Part shown: one piece after another, positions 8,259 to 17,564 of the stretch
Position numbering within the stretch: the stretch's first letter is position 1
How the letters are laid out: every line of letters begins with the position of its first letter
From: Schleiferiaceae bacterium
GTDB lineage: Bacteria; Bacteroidota; Bacteroidia; Flavobacteriales; Schleiferiaceae
Direction: 5' to 3'
Length of the DNA stretch: 64,000 nt
Assembly: GCA_018401735.1 (NCBI GenBank)
Contig: JAGYKI010000001.1
Coordinates: forward strand, 124,001 to 188,000
Program-made: the position numbers and the translations under genes
Notes under the pieces: model-generated
Seen by the model: only the letters and a program-made list of their open reading frames with translations
Told to the model about the DNA's origin: nothing
Database searches by the model: none

Positions 8259-9443
8259 TTAATTTGTTTGAATTTCTACTTTGCTAAATCTTAGAATAAA
8301 GAAAAAACCTAAACCGGAAATCCCCATTAGTAAACCCATGGGAAGAGCCGTGTCGTTGTGTAAAAGCGAAATTAAAAGAGAGGCTAAGGCGCCGCTTAAC
8401 ATTCTTAAACTGCCCACTAAAGCAGATGCAACGCCCGCATTTTTAGAAAATGGGCTAAGCGCTAAAGCTTGCATGTTAGGATTAATAAAACCAAGGCAGG
8501 AAAGAAATAAGAAAAGATTTAAGAGGAATAAATACATGTTCGGTAAATTTAAAAGCACCTGCAGAATTAGCATTAAAGAAAGAACACCAAATATTAGCGA
8601 TACCCTTTGCGAAATATGCTGAGTGGAATAGCTTTTTAAAAGACGCCTGTTTATTTGACTGGCACTGATATAGCCAATAGCATTAGCTCCGAAAATCCAG
8701 CCAAAGTATATTTCATCAAAAGCTAGTACTTCACGCACCACAAAAGGGGAACCCGAAATATAAGTGAACATGGCTGCCATGGCCACACTACCCGCCAAAC
8801 CATACACAAAGAAGCTTCGGTTTTTTAACACTTTTCCATACTGAATAAAAACCTGTTTTGGCCAAAGCGACACGGTTCTATCACCGCTATGACTTTCCTT
8901 TAAAAATAGGGCAGAAAAAGTCAGAATTAAAAGTGCATAAACTGCTAAAAAGAAGAATATATAGGGCCAGCCAAAATTTTGTAAAATCACACCGCCTAGA
9001 AGAGGGGCCAGTATAGGAGCAACCCCCATCACTAAAATTAGAGCGGAAAAGGCCCGAGCCACTTCATTTACTTGAAAACTATCTCTTATTATAGCGCGAG
9101 TGGCCACCATTCCTGCGCATCCGCCCAGAGCGAGAAGAAAACGCAAGGAAATAAAAGTGATAATGTTGGGTGAAAAGGCACAACCTAAAGCGGCTAAAAC
9201 GTAAATGCTAAAGCCAATTAACAAGGGCCTTTTTCTGCCAAATCGATCGAGTAGTGGTCCGTAAATAATCTGCCCCAAGGAAATTCCGATAAAATAAGCG
9301 GTAAGACTCAGACTCAGCAACTCTATTTCCGTTTCAAGGTCTTTTGCCATCTCGGGGAAACCCGGCAAGTACATATCAATACTTAAGGGCCCAAGTGCTG
9401 CAATAGCACCAAGAATTAAGATTAAGCGGCTTGCTTTAGTCAC
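8259..9443 (-). CDS. Bcr/CflA-type multidrug efflux MFS transporter
   Basis: 394 aa, 12 predicted membrane helices, the length of Bcr/CflA drug:proton antiporters. The N-terminus LILILGAIAALGPLSIDMYLPGFPEM is the diagnostic Bcr/CflA opening (helix 1 with the D-M-Y-L-P motif), and helix 2-3 has the MFS signature GQIIYGPLLDRFGRKRPLL. It probably exports hydrophobic compounds across the inner membrane. It sits 8 bp downstream of the DEAD-box gene and 5 bp upstream of the PhzF-like gene, all in one direction. Confidence 0.9.
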   Translation of the reverse strand: MTKASRLILILGAIAALGPLSIDMYLPGFPEMAKDLETEIELLSLSLTAYFIGISLGQIIYGPLLDRFGRKRPLLIGFSIYVLAALGCAFSPNIITFISLRFLLALGGCAGMVATRAIIRDSFQVNEVARAFSALILVMGVAPILAPLLGGVILQNFGWPYIFFFLAVYALLILTFSALFLKESHSGDRTVSLWPKQVFIQYGKVLKNRSFFVYGLAGSVAMAAMFTYISGSPFVVREVLAFDEIYFGWIFGANAIGYISASQINRRLLKSYSTQHISQRVSLIFGVLSLMLILQVLLNLPNMYLFLLNLFLFLSCLGFINPNMQALALSPFSKNAGVASALVGSLRMLSGALASLLISLLHNDTALPMGLLMGISGLGFFFILRFSKVEIQTN

Positions 9444-9451
9444 AGAAGCTT

Positions 9452-10759
9452 TTATTGAGTTTTAGGACCTGTGCTATTATCCTTATTGGCACTTTGGTTT
9501 TTTCCTTTTGGCCTAAATGGTCGTTTGCCGCCATTATTTGCCTGGCCGGCAGATGAGTTCTTAGGACGAGGCTTGCGTTTAAAACCGCCACGACGTTCTT
9601 TGCTTTGTGGCTCATCCCAGCGGGGTGCTTCGCCCAAGCTTTCGGGTGGGTTTAATTTCTCGTATTCACGCTCTACAAATTGCTCAATACGTCGAAATTT
9701 ATAAATCTCTTCGCCACTAATTAGTGTAATTGCCAAACCTTTGGTTGCCGCTCTAGCCGTACGCCCCACGCGGTGAACATAGTCTTCCGCGTCATTGGGA
9801 ACATCGTAGTTTATAACCAAATCAATATCCTTGATATCAATACCACGACTTAATACATCGGTGGCTACAACGATGCGGGTTTGGCGCGATTTAAACTGTT
9901 GTAAGATGCGTTGACGTTCACTTTGCTCATAGTCACTACTCATGCCCGCAACATTCATATTCTTGCGTTGCAAAGAACCCACTAGTTTTTCTACTTTCTT
10001 TTTGGTAGAACAGAAAATGATGATGCTTTTAAAATCGGGATATTGAGCAATAAGGTGGCGTGCTAAGCTTTGTTTTTGCTCTTCGTGCGCCATGTAAACC
10101 ATTTGCGTTACACCTTCTGCTGGCTTGGAAACAGCAAGGTTTATTTCAAACGGATCATTGAGAATTTCTTTGGCTAGCTTACGTATTTTAGGCGCCATGG
10201 TAGCGCTAAACATCAGGCTCTGACGTTCTTTTGGCGCTTCTTGAATGATTTTCATGATGTCATCGTAAAAGCCTATATCCAACATACGATCTGCTTCATC
10301 TAAAATAAGATACTGAAGCGCTCCTAATTGTACATACTCGTTACGAATATGCGCTATTAAGCGGCCTGGAGTGGCAATAATAATATCCGTACCCTGACTT
10401 AAGGCCCGACGCTCAGCTTCCCATTCGGGGCCTGTTCCGCCTCCAAAAACGGCATAAGTAGTGATATCACTAAAATAGGCCAGTCCTTGAATTTGCTGTT
10501 CTATTTGAATTGCTAATTCTCTTGTGGGGCAAAGGATTAAGGTGTTAATACCTTTGTTTCTTTGCGATTGTAATTTATGTAAGATGGGTAATACAAAAGC
10601 AGCCGTTTTTCCAGTACCAGTTTGGGCACAGCCGATAATATCTTTTCCTTGTAAAATTACGGGGATTGCTTGCTCTTGGATTGGGGTAGCCTCCGAAAAA
10701 TTCATATAGCCTAAGGCTTCGAGGAGGTCTTCATTTAATTCTAATTCCGAAAATGTCAT
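9452..10759 (-). CDS. DEAD-box ATP-dependent RNA helicase (RhlE-like)
   Basis: 435 aa. Helicase motifs are in order: Q-motif (EATPIQEQAIPVIL), motif I AQTGTGKTAAF, Ia PTRELA, Ib TPGRL, II DEAD, III SAT, then the second RecA domain with VATDVLSRGIDI and HRVGRTARA. The last 70 residues are a basic, Gly/Lys/Arg-rich unstructured tail (about 370-435), as in RhlE-like and cold-shock helicases. It probably acts in RNA unwinding, ribosome assembly or cold adaptation. The 5' leader holds a small hairpin (10814-10829), consistent with but not proof of post-transcriptional control. Confidence 0.93.
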   Translation of the reverse strand: MTFSELELNEDLLEALGYMNFSEATPIQEQAIPVILQGKDIIGCAQTGTGKTAAFVLPILHKLQSQRNKGINTLILCPTRELAIQIEQQIQGLAYFSDITTYAVFGGGTGPEWEAERRALSQGTDIIIATPGRLIAHIRNEYVQLGALQYLILDEADRMLDIGFYDDIMKIIQEAPKERQSLMFSATMAPKIRKLAKEILNDPFEINLAVSKPAEGVTQMVYMAHEEQKQSLARHLIAQYPDFKSIIIFCSTKKKVEKLVGSLQRKNMNVAGMSSDYEQSERQRILQQFKSRQTRIVVATDVLSRGIDIKDIDLVINYDVPNDAEDYVHRVGRTARAATKGLAITLISGEEIYKFRRIEQFVEREYEKLNPPESLGEAPRWDEPQSKERRGGFKRKPRPKNSSAGQANNGGKRPFRPKGKNQSANKDNSTGPKTQ

Positions 10760-10813
10760 TTATAAATTGGTATCAATAACTCTTATTCATTAAGAGCCTT
10801 TTGCTTTCGCAAG

Positions 10814-10829
10814 AAGGGTTAGAACCCTT
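10814..10829 (-). repeat. Perfect hairpin in the 5' leader of the DEAD-box helicase gene
   Basis: AAGGGTT and AACCCTT are separated by two bases, a 7-bp perfect stem, about 55 bp upstream of the helicase start codon. It has no T-run on the minus strand, so it is not a terminator. Leader structures are known upstream of cold-induced helicase genes; any role here is inference. Confidence 0.35.
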
Positions 10830-11004
10830 TCGCGGTAAAGTTCTAAAATACTAGGCTAACATTCGTATTTCTAGCCACTTTTCTTTGAATCAAGGTCATT
10901 TTATTGCAAAAGACTGCCAAGCCTTGGATTCACCTCTGTTTGAGACCCGAAAAATTTATTTTAAATTATCACTTCTGGCTTATATCTTAGCCAAAAATCA
11001 AAAT

Positions 11005-11496
11005 ATGCGGAAAATTATATTCTTTCTCGGCTTTATCGCTCTCGCTGCTTGCTCGGCGGATTTGGCCCAATTAGAAGTAGAGAAAAACCTAATGTTACAG
11101 GGAGAAATGCTTTTTGAAGGAGCAAATACTCTTTCCATGGACAATGATCAAGACCTGATTACACTAATAGAAGAAGCTGGTTTAACCACGGATCAAGTAG
11201 AGTCGGTAGGGATTTCAGAAGCTAAAATAACACTGAATTCATCTGAGAAAAGTATCGCAGAAAGTCTTCTTTTACAAATTGTTAGCGATAACAATGAACT
11301 CATCACTTTAGGTACCTTAAACCCTCTCCCCGAAGGAGCTATTGTTGACTTGAAACTTGCAGAGGAAATCGACATAAAGCCTTATTTAGAAGATAGTGGT
11401 TGCACCTGGGTTCTTGACCTTAACCTATCAGGAGACGCCAATGAAATGGCGATAAAGTCTAAAATTAAGTTAGTTGTTAATTATAAAGAGAATTAA
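11005..11496 (+). CDS. Small outer-membrane or periplasmic lipoprotein, unknown function
   Basis: 163 aa from the ATG at 11005. The N-terminus MRKIIFFLGFIALAACSAD is a lipoprotein signal with Cys16 as the lipidation site, so I prefer this start over an in-frame ATG 120 bp further upstream that would bury the signal. The mature part is acidic, without motifs I recognise, and ends in an anti-parallel beta-like KIKLVVNYKEN. It lies 3 bp upstream of the DUF2147 gene and is probably co-transcribed. Confidence 0.7.
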   Translation: MRKIIFFLGFIALAACSADLAQLEVEKNLMLQGEMLFEGANTLSMDNDQDLITLIEEAGLTTDQVESVGISEAKITLNSSEKSIAESLLLQIVSDNNELITLGTLNPLPEGAIVDLKLAEEIDIKPYLEDSGCTWVLDLNLSGDANEMAIKSKIKLVVNYKEN

Positions 11497-11499
11497 GAC

Positions 11500-11955
11500 A
11501 TGAGTAGATTATTAGCAGTTCTTTTATTTGCGCTTTTCAGCAGCCCAGCCTTAATGGCACAGTCTCAAGATGCCGATAAATTGATAGGCGTATGGCAACC
11601 CAGCGACGGCCGCTCCTATTTGAAGATTGATAAAATTGGCAATAAGTTTTATGGACGAGTAGTTTGGCTAAAAGAACCCAACGAAGAAGATGGTTCGCCC
11701 AAACTAGACAAAAATAACCCAGATGAGTCATTGCGATCAACGCCGTTAAAAGGCTACCGAGTAATGAAAGATTTGGTGTATGACGAAGAGGTAAAATTGT
11801 GGTTATACGGAACCATTTACGATCCTAAAAATGGAACGACTTACAATTGTAAGATTGAACTAATGGATGATAATAAAATAGAGGTTCGAGGCTTTGTGGG
11901 AACAGCTGTTTTTGGTCGAACAGATGTCTGGACTAGATTACAAAAAAAGAAGTAA
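11500..11955 (+). CDS. DUF2147 domain secreted protein
   Basis: 151 aa with a signal peptide (residues 1-20, ending LMAQ). The mature region has the DUF2147 pattern: DKLIGVWQPSDGRSYLKIDK, FYGRVVWL, a PLKGYRVMKDL segment, then DPKNGTTYNCKI and a C-terminal VRGFVGTAVFGRTDVWTR. The fold is a small lipocalin-like beta barrel; the biochemical role is unknown. A rho-independent terminator follows at once. Confidence 0.88.
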   Translation: MSRLLAVLLFALFSSPALMAQSQDADKLIGVWQPSDGRSYLKIDKIGNKFYGRVVWLKEPNEEDGSPKLDKNNPDESLRSTPLKGYRVMKDLVYDEEVKLWLYGTIYDPKNGTTYNCKIELMDDNKIEVRGFVGTAVFGRTDVWTRLQKKK

Positions 11956-11960
11956 ATTTA

Positions 11961-11988
11961 AAGCTGCCTTAGGGTAGCTTTTTTTTTG
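11961..11988 (+). terminator. Rho-independent terminator after the DUF2147 gene
   Basis: The arms AAGCTGCC and GGGTAGCTT, with a G-T wobble, enclose a short loop and are followed by eight or more T. It begins 5 bases after the DUF2147 stop codon. Confidence 0.8.
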
Positions 11989-12169
11989 TCACGTGGCTTA
12001 GCTGCAGTATTAGTTGATCCCATTTGTAAATTGTGAGATCAAATATTTTTGTAATGCTTTGTTTAAACGATATATTTTGCAACTGAAACTGTAACGATCC
12101 AAACACCACTATTTTTAGGATAATTTGATATAATGATTAAGGGTCTAACTCACTTTAAATCAAGCTAGC

Positions 12170-12607
12170 ATGAAAACAATTGTTCTCGCCATCGACTTTG
12201 AATGGCAAAGCACCAAAATACTCGCGGTGGCCAAAAAGTATGCTTTGGCCTTTAAAGCACATTTACATCTTGTGCATGTTAGCACGCTAGTTACTAAGCC
12301 AATTAATTACGATCCGCTCGAAGAGTCAGATCATATTTCTAAGCAGCCTGAATTAGCAGCAGAAAGACGTCTTCTAAAACAGCTCTGTATAAACCTCAAA
12401 GAAGAAGGGGTGCAAAGCGATTTTAGCATTTTAGAAGGTGATGTTAGCGAAAACCTACTAAGACAATCAGAGAAACTGGAGGCCGAGTTAATAATAATAG
12501 GTCATCACCAGCATGGCTTTATTATGCGGGCATTACTAAAAAGCACCTCCGAAGAGGCGCTTCAAAAAACTAAGATTCCATTATTATTAATTCCGCTTGA
12601 TGCCTAG
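12170..12607 (+). CDS. Universal stress protein (UspA family), single domain
   Basis: 145 aa, one Usp domain. It starts MKTIVLAIDFEWQS, has the nucleotide-pocket region LIIIGHHQHGFIMRALLKS and ends with IPLLLIPLDA. The second glycine element usually read G-S is K-S-T here, so ATP binding may be weakened. Usp proteins act in the cytoplasm under starvation or stress. The stop overlaps the stop of the convergent outer-membrane gene by 4 bp. The 180 bp upstream hold no clear promoter match. Confidence 0.82.
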   Translation: MKTIVLAIDFEWQSTKILAVAKKYALAFKAHLHLVHVSTLVTKPINYDPLEESDHISKQPELAAERRLLKQLCINLKEEGVQSDFSILEGDVSENLLRQSEKLEAELIIIGHHQHGFIMRALLKSTSEEALQKTKIPLLLIPLDA

Positions 12608-13701
12608 GGGCTAACGTAGCTTAGCCCAATGGTAAAGTAAAGAGGATTGGTAAACTCGTTCTCCATAAAGAAAGGAGTATCATCACCTAAGAGACGCAAA
12701 AAGTCACCGCCTTCATCTACATTATAGCTATAGTTAATGCGATAACCTGCTTCAACGCTCAGCCAAATAAATCCACTCAGTGCTTGCTGATAATTAAAGC
12801 CAGCTCTAATACCAGATCGTCTTAATTGCACATCTTGGGCTTGTGCCAAACTGTTAAAATTTGGCGCAACATCTTGACTAATAGATCCAAAATTGGTTAA
12901 GCCGTAACTGGCTCCCATGAAGTTGTATCCAAAAGAAAGTAATTTTTCAGAATTAATACGGTAGCGAATCATCGCTCTAGCTGGTAATAAGGCTTCTACT
13001 CCCCATTTCTCATTGAGAAAAGTGTGGTAATAATAAACCACAGGTAAGTAGTTTAAGGCTCCCCCTAAATAGGTTCTTGATACACCAAAGCCATACATCA
13101 AGCGATCGCTAGGTTTCCAACCGTATATTAAGGCGGCAGGAATAAATGGAGATGCAAATTCAGGATTATCAGTACTGTAATTACCGTTTAACTCGGCGCC
13201 AATTTGCCCCAATAAAAATGTGCGATCATTTAAAGGCTTGAAAACGGTAAAAATCAAGGCGCTTCTTCTTAAAACCTCATCTTCAATGATTTGATTAAAA
13301 GGATTGTTCGTTTCGGGGTTATCCACCGCCGAGTAACGTTGCTCCTGATAAATTGCGTTTAAATTGATCAATATGTTGTTGCGCGAGAGCAAAGGAAAAT
13401 TACCTAATAATGAAACTTCATGCGCTGATCTAATATCACTAGTGCTGTTAAGTTTATTGCCATCTACATCATAAAAAACCTGAGAATTCAGTTGATGACC
13501 ACCTTGTAGATTATAAAATAGACCAATAAGCGAGGTTGGGCTTTGACCTAATACCTTATTATTGCAAAAGGCCTTTTCTGCAGGGGCCGCTAGTTCAAAA
13601 TCCGAAAAGTCAAAGTCATTACTGCTGCTCGTGTCGGTTTGAGCCTGTAAAGTAAGGGAGGCTAATAAAAGGCTGTAAGAGATTATGTATTTTTTTGTCA
13701 T
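12604..13701 (-). CDS. Outer-membrane beta-barrel protein, possibly DUF6268
   Basis: 365 aa with a Sec signal (MTKKYIISYSLLLASLTLQAQ). The mature part is made of alternating short amphipathic strands and ends with aromatic-rich strands (GFNYQQALSGFIWLSVEAGY, then PLYFTIGLSYVSP), which fits a transmembrane beta barrel. I believe it belongs to the Bacteroidota DUF6268 barrel family, but this is from the overall pattern, not from a motif. The function is unknown. It is divergent from the NTF2-like gene, 63 bp away. Confidence 0.65.
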   Translation of the reverse strand: MTKKYIISYSLLLASLTLQAQTDTSSSNDFDFSDFELAAPAEKAFCNNKVLGQSPTSLIGLFYNLQGGHQLNSQVFYDVDGNKLNSTSDIRSAHEVSLLGNFPLLSRNNILINLNAIYQEQRYSAVDNPETNNPFNQIIEDEVLRRSALIFTVFKPLNDRTFLLGQIGAELNGNYSTDNPEFASPFIPAALIYGWKPSDRLMYGFGVSRTYLGGALNYLPVVYYYHTFLNEKWGVEALLPARAMIRYRINSEKLLSFGYNFMGASYGLTNFGSISQDVAPNFNSLAQAQDVQLRRSGIRAGFNYQQALSGFIWLSVEAGYRINYSYNVDEGGDFLRLLGDDTPFFMENEFTNPLYFTIGLSYVSP

Positions 13702-13764
13702 CTAAACTTTTAATTTGGCTCTAAATTTAATGCAGAAATTGCTATCCTTCAATAATTTTTAAGA

Positions 13765-14262
13765 ATGAATACTTATAAACCCGCCTTAACACTCTTATTC
13801 TTAGCCTTTTTCTTCTCCAATGCGGTTTTGGCCCAAGGTGAGAAACCCTTAATGCCCGAAGAACAAATAGTTAGTTTAAATCAATTTATGGATTCTTGGC
13901 ATCTTGCTGCGGCAGAAGCGAATGCCGAAGATTTTTTTGGTAGAATGCGTGAAGATGCTATTTATATTGGAACCGATAAATCAGAGCGCTGGCTGCGCGA
14001 CGATTTAAGAAAATGGTCGGCTAAAGCTTTCGCAAGGGAATCGGCGTGGACATTCGTGGCAAGCGAAAGAAATTGGCAAGTTCATCTAGATCAACAGTTC
14101 GCAATTTGCGATGAACTACTCATTACTTGGATGGGGCCTTGTCGCGCTACCGCGGTTTTGACTTGGGAAAAAGAGGGATGGAAAATCATTCATTACCAAC
14201 TATCTGTTACTATTGATAATGAAAAAATAGAGAGTTTTAAAGCGCTACAGGAGCAACCTTGA
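13765..14262 (+). CDS. Secreted NTF2-like / SnoaL-like domain protein
   Basis: 165 aa with a signal peptide (residues 1-23, ending VLAQ). The mature region reads as a cone-shaped alpha+beta NTF2 fold: FMDSWHLAAAEANAEDFFGRM, then EDAIYIGTDKSERW and a C-terminal GWKIIHYQLSVTI. Such proteins are binding or calcium-calmodulin-kinase-association-like folds with many roles; no catalytic residues can be assigned. Monocistronic by position. Confidence 0.75.
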   Translation: MNTYKPALTLLFLAFFFSNAVLAQGEKPLMPEEQIVSLNQFMDSWHLAAAEANAEDFFGRMREDAIYIGTDKSERWLRDDLRKWSAKAFARESAWTFVASERNWQVHLDQQFAICDELLITWMGPCRATAVLTWEKEGWKIIHYQLSVTIDNEKIESFKALQEQP

Positions 14263-14363
14263 TTTCACAATCTGTCTAAATTTAATGCAGAAAGTACATT
14301 TTCTGACATGTTTTGGAAATGCTTTATAAATACTTTTAACACATTAACTAAAATTAATCTGTT

Positions 14364-14729
14364 ATGAATACATGTATAGAGTGTGGATCCCGCATTGTTG
14401 GAAGAACTGATAAAAAGTTTTGTAATGGCTCATGCCGCAATGCTTATCACAATGAAAGGAATCGTGAAGAATTGAATTCTGTTCGCAAAACCAATCGGAT
14501 TTTAGGACGTAACCGTAAAATTCTTGTCGAATTAAAAAGTGAAGGCATTCAAAGAGTACATCGCAAAGTATTGCAGGCCTTAGGTTTTAGTTTCAAGCAT
14601 TTTACTGCTTTCGAAGAGTTTGCAAATTATGGACTGTGTCCTGTTATTTATGATGAAGTTTACCATGTGCAAGAGGGAGGAATGGTGCTATTCTTTAATG
14701 CTGCAGAAAGCTTTAAGCAATCTGCCTAA
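14364..14729 (+). CDS. Zinc-ribbon protein of unknown function
   Basis: 121 aa. Cys4, Cys7, Cys20 and Cys24 form a treble-clef-like zinc site (CIECGSRIVGRTDKKFC..SC), followed by a basic helix-rich region (RKTNRILGRNRKILVELK). I recognise the layout from Bacteroidota proteins called DUF2116-like zinc ribbons. Its role is unknown; nucleic-acid or ribosome contact would fit the charge but is only inference. A strong terminator follows. Confidence 0.72.
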   Translation: MNTCIECGSRIVGRTDKKFCNGSCRNAYHNERNREELNSVRKTNRILGRNRKILVELKSEGIQRVHRKVLQALGFSFKHFTAFEEFANYGLCPVIYDEVYHVQEGGMVLFFNAAESFKQSA

Positions 14730-14757
14730 ATAACAATCCGCTTCGAACCTTTTAAGT

Positions 14758-14788
14758 GCCCAGGTCTTTTTGATCTGGGTATTTTTTT
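14758..14788 (+). terminator. Rho-independent terminator after the zinc-ribbon gene
   Basis: CCCAGGTC and GATCTGGG pair around a five-T loop with one wobble, followed by seven T. Confidence 0.85.
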
Positions 14789-14910
14789 GTCGCAAATTTG
14801 CGGATATGCTTATCCCAAAATTCCAAATTCATTGACGGGATTTATTATTTAAGCATTTCAGCTAGAGTGGAACAAAGCCAAGCCTTAGCGGTTAATTTAA
14901 AAAGAAGACC

Positions 14911-15642
14911 TTGGAAATTACTAGTATAAGCTTTTACAAATATTCTAAAAAGAGTGAACAGTGGTGGGCTTTTAAGCAAATGCGTTTAGCTTATACAGCG
15001 CTGTCAAACACCCCAGGCCTAAAGTATCACAAACAGTTAGGAAGTGGCGCTGCAGAGGGTTTTAGTATTTGGCCCGATTGGCAAGTTTATGCACAGTTAA
15101 TGGTTTGGGAGAGTAGAGATGCTTTTAATCGTTTCCGCCAAACGAACAGTTATCATCAGGAAAACCTTTCGAAAAGTGATCATCAATTGCACATTTTGCT
15201 GCAAGCAATTCAGTATAAAGGATCATGGAATGGTTTACATCCCTTTCAAGTCAATAAAAACGCATCTAGCGACAGCGATTTTATGGCAGTAATTACACGT
15301 GCGTCAATTAGACCAAAAAAAATGCTCTCCTTTTGGTTTAATGTTCCTGCAGTATCCAGGCATATTAGTCAACAAAAATCACTGCTTTTTGCTAAAGGGA
15401 TAGGCGAGTGGCCCTTAATTGAACAAGCTACCTTTAGCATATGGAATGAAAAGGAGGCGATGCAAGATTTTGCTTATCAGCAAAAGGAACACCGCGAAGT
15501 AGTTAAGAAAACTCGCGAAAAAGATTGGTATAAAGAGGAAATGTTTGTCCGTTTTAAAGTCTTAGAGTATTTTGGTGACTGGCAGTCAAAGCCATTCACG
15601 AATCTTTTTGCTAAAAAAGTGGAGGCGAGCAATAAGGATTAA
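14911..15642 (+). CDS. CrtA-like (spheroidene monooxygenase family) protein
   Basis: 243 aa. The sequence tracks the CrtA family along its length: WAFKQMRLAYTALSNTPGL near the N-terminus, KQLGSGAAEGFSIWPDWQVY, a central SRDAFNRFR helix, AVITRASIRPKKMLSFWFNVP, and GIGEWPLIEQATFSIWNEKE near the C-terminus. CrtA is a haem-dependent ketolase/oxygenase of carotenoids in phototrophs, but no carotenoid gene is near, so the substrate is open. The only start in this frame before an upstream stop (TAA at 14893) is TTG at 14911; the next ATG, at codon 24, would remove conserved residues. Confidence 0.75.
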   Translation: MEITSISFYKYSKKSEQWWAFKQMRLAYTALSNTPGLKYHKQLGSGAAEGFSIWPDWQVYAQLMVWESRDAFNRFRQTNSYHQENLSKSDHQLHILLQAIQYKGSWNGLHPFQVNKNASSDSDFMAVITRASIRPKKMLSFWFNVPAVSRHISQQKSLLFAKGIGEWPLIEQATFSIWNEKEAMQDFAYQQKEHREVVKKTREKDWYKEEMFVRFKVLEYFGDWQSKPFTNLFAKKVEASNKD

Positions 15643-15791
15643 GTCACTATTATTTTCTTCTGCCCTGGTGCAAGGAAAGCATTCGTATTAAATCGCAGTC
15701 GGAAATTGAAATTATTAGTATTTATGTGCGAATGCTGCCCATTATCTATTATTTTCGCGCTGTTAATTAATTGCCAAAATAATTCGCAGTA

Positions 15792-16661
15792 ATGAGCGTA
15801 CTAGTAAATAAAGATTCAAAGGTTATAGTTCAGGGTTTTACAGGAAGTGAAGGCACTTTCCATGCCGGACAAATGATTGAAGCCGGAACCAATGTTGTTG
15901 GTGGTGTAACCCCAGGAAAGGGTGGCCAAAAGCATTTAGATCGTCCGGTATTTAATACCGTAGCCGACGCTGTAAGAGAAACTGGAGCAGACGTTTCCAT
16001 TATTTTTGTACCGCCTGCTTTTGCTGCTGATGCAATTATGGAAGCAGGAGAAGCTGGTATCAAAGTTATCGTGGCTATTACGGAAGGAATTCCCGTAAAT
16101 GATATGATTAAAGTGAAGGAATATTTAAGCGATAAAGATTCTCGTTTAATAGGGCCTAATTGCCCTGGAGTAATGACTCCTGGTGGTGCAAAGGTTGGTA
16201 TCATGCCCGCATTTATCTTTACTCCTGGCCGTATTGGTATCGTTTCTAAATCAGGTACCCTTACTTACGAAGCCGTAGATCAAATTACTAAAGCTGGTAT
16301 GGGGCAAAGTACAGCAATTGGTATTGGTGGAGACCCCATTATTGGCACTTCTATGAAAGAAGCTGTTGAGCTATTAATGAACGATCCTGAAACAGATGGT
16401 ATCGTTATGATTGGTGAAATTGGTGGGCAAATGGAAGCTAATGCGGCTAAATGGATTAAAGAATTCGGAACTAAGCCAGTAGTTGGCTTTATTGCAGGTG
16501 AAACTGCTCCTGTAGGACGTACTATGGGTCATGCTGGCGCCATTGTTGGTGGTAGCGAAGATACTGCTCAAGCTAAGAAAGCTATCATGCGTGAATGTGG
16601 AATTCACGTAGTTGATTCTCCTGCAGACTTAGGTTCTAAAATGAAAGAAGTTTTGGCTTAA
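15792..16661 (+). CDS. sucD: Succinyl-CoA synthetase (ADP-forming) alpha subunit
   Basis: 289 aa, full length. TCA-cycle enzyme forming succinate and ATP from succinyl-CoA with the beta subunit. The CoA-binding Rossmann start is [15 protein letters not shown], with the [12 protein letters not shown] loop and the phosphohistidine motif [13 protein letters not shown], whose His is residue 247, matching E. coli His246. SucC is not in the window, which is usual in Bacteroidota where the two subunits are unlinked. A terminator follows directly. Confidence 0.97.
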   Translation: MSVLVNKDSKVIVQGFTGSEGTFHAGQMIEAGTNVVGGVTPGKGGQKHLDRPVFNTVADAVRETGADVSIIFVPPAFAADAIMEAGEAGIKVIVAITEGIPVNDMIKVKEYLSDKDSRLIGPNCPGVMTPGGAKVGIMPAFIFTPGRIGIVSKSGTLTYEAVDQITKAGMGQSTAIGIGGDPIIGTSMKEAVELLMNDPETDGIVMIGEIGGQMEANAAKWIKEFGTKPVVGFIAGETAPVGRTMGHAGAIVGGSEDTAQAKKAIMRECGIHVVDSPADLGSKMKEVLA

Positions 16662-16685
16662 CTGCTATTTATAAATACATCAATT

Positions 16686-16710
16686 AGCCCTGCATTAGCG
16701 GGGCTTTTTT
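16686..16710 (+). terminator. Rho-independent terminator between sucD and prmC
   Basis: AGCCCTGC / GCGGGGCT stem with an ATTA loop, then six T. The prmC start codon lies only 3 bases further on, so prmC transcription must either read through or start inside this region. Confidence 0.8.
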
Positions 16711-16712
16711 AT

Positions 16713-17564
16713 ATGAAAATATCTGATTTCAAACAACTTGCACATGAAAAGTTAAAGTTACAATTTAGCTCAAATGAGGTCAATCAACTCCTAACTATTT
16801 TAATAGAAGAAAGGCTATCACTGAATCGTTTGGACCTTATTAAAGTGGGTGATATTACGCTAAAGCCTGAGCATGAATTGAGACTAATTACAGATCTTAA
16901 TTTATTAGCACAAAACAAACCAGTGCAATATATCCTTGGTCAGGTTAACTTTTTTGGCCTTAAGCTTTTGGTCGACGAAAATGTATTGATTCCGCGCGAT
17001 GAAACCGAAGAGTTAGTAGCCTTGATTTGCGAAGACTATCGCTTAAAACAAGCAAACCCCGCTCGAATTATTGATTTTGGAACGGGGAGCGGCTGTATCG
17101 CATTATCGATGGCGAAAGTTTTCCCCACCGCAACGGTAGAAGCTTGGGATATTTCGGAAGGTGCTTTGGGATTAGCACAAGAAAACGCTAAGCTGAATCA
17201 AATAGAAATCGACTTTCAGCGAAAAAGTATTTTAGCCGAACAACTTGAAGAAAATCAACTATATGATTTAATGATTAGTAATCCCCCGTATATACCACCT
17301 TCTCAAAAAATGGGAATGGAGGAGAGGGTTTTACAATATGAGCCTGATTTAGCGCTATTTGTAGATGAGAAAGAGCCACTGCTATTTTATGCAGCCATTG
17401 TTAAAATGGCAAAAGTTAACCTGAAGCAAGGAGGAAGCCTATATTTCGAAATTAATCAATATTTGGCCGATCAAACCTTATCTTTAGTTTCTGAAGGTTT
17501 TGAAAGTGAATTATTGAGGGACTTAAATGGGAATTCCCGTTTCATACGGGCCATTAAGGCATAA
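16713..17564 (+). CDS. prmC: Peptide chain release factor N5-glutamine methyltransferase
   Basis: 283 aa. Methylates the Gln of the GGQ motif of RF1/RF2 using S-adenosylmethionine. The SAM-binding motif I (IIDFGTGSGCIALSMA) and the substrate Gln-binding motif NPPY at residues 190-193 (SNPPYIPPS) are intact. The N-terminal helical substrate-recognition domain is present (residues 1-75, ending QYILGQVNFFG). It begins right after the sucD terminator and is followed by a bidirectional terminator shared with the HU gene. Confidence 0.95.
   Translation: MKISDFKQLAHEKLKLQFSSNEVNQLLTILIEERLSLNRLDLIKVGDITLKPEHELRLITDLNLLAQNKPVQYILGQVNFFGLKLLVDENVLIPRDETEELVALICEDYRLKQANPARIIDFGTGSGCIALSMAKVFPTATVEAWDISEGALGLAQENAKLNQIEIDFQRKSILAEQLEENQLYDLMISNPPYIPPSQKMGMEERVLQYEPDLALFVDEKEPLLFYAAIVKMAKVNLKQGGSLYFEINQYLADQTLSLVSEGFESELLRDLNGNSRFIRAIKA

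Noticed and set aside
7456..9443. Phenazine biosynthesis and export cluster
   Set aside because: Only a PhzF-like protein and a general drug exporter are present, and the PhzF catalytic Glu is missing.
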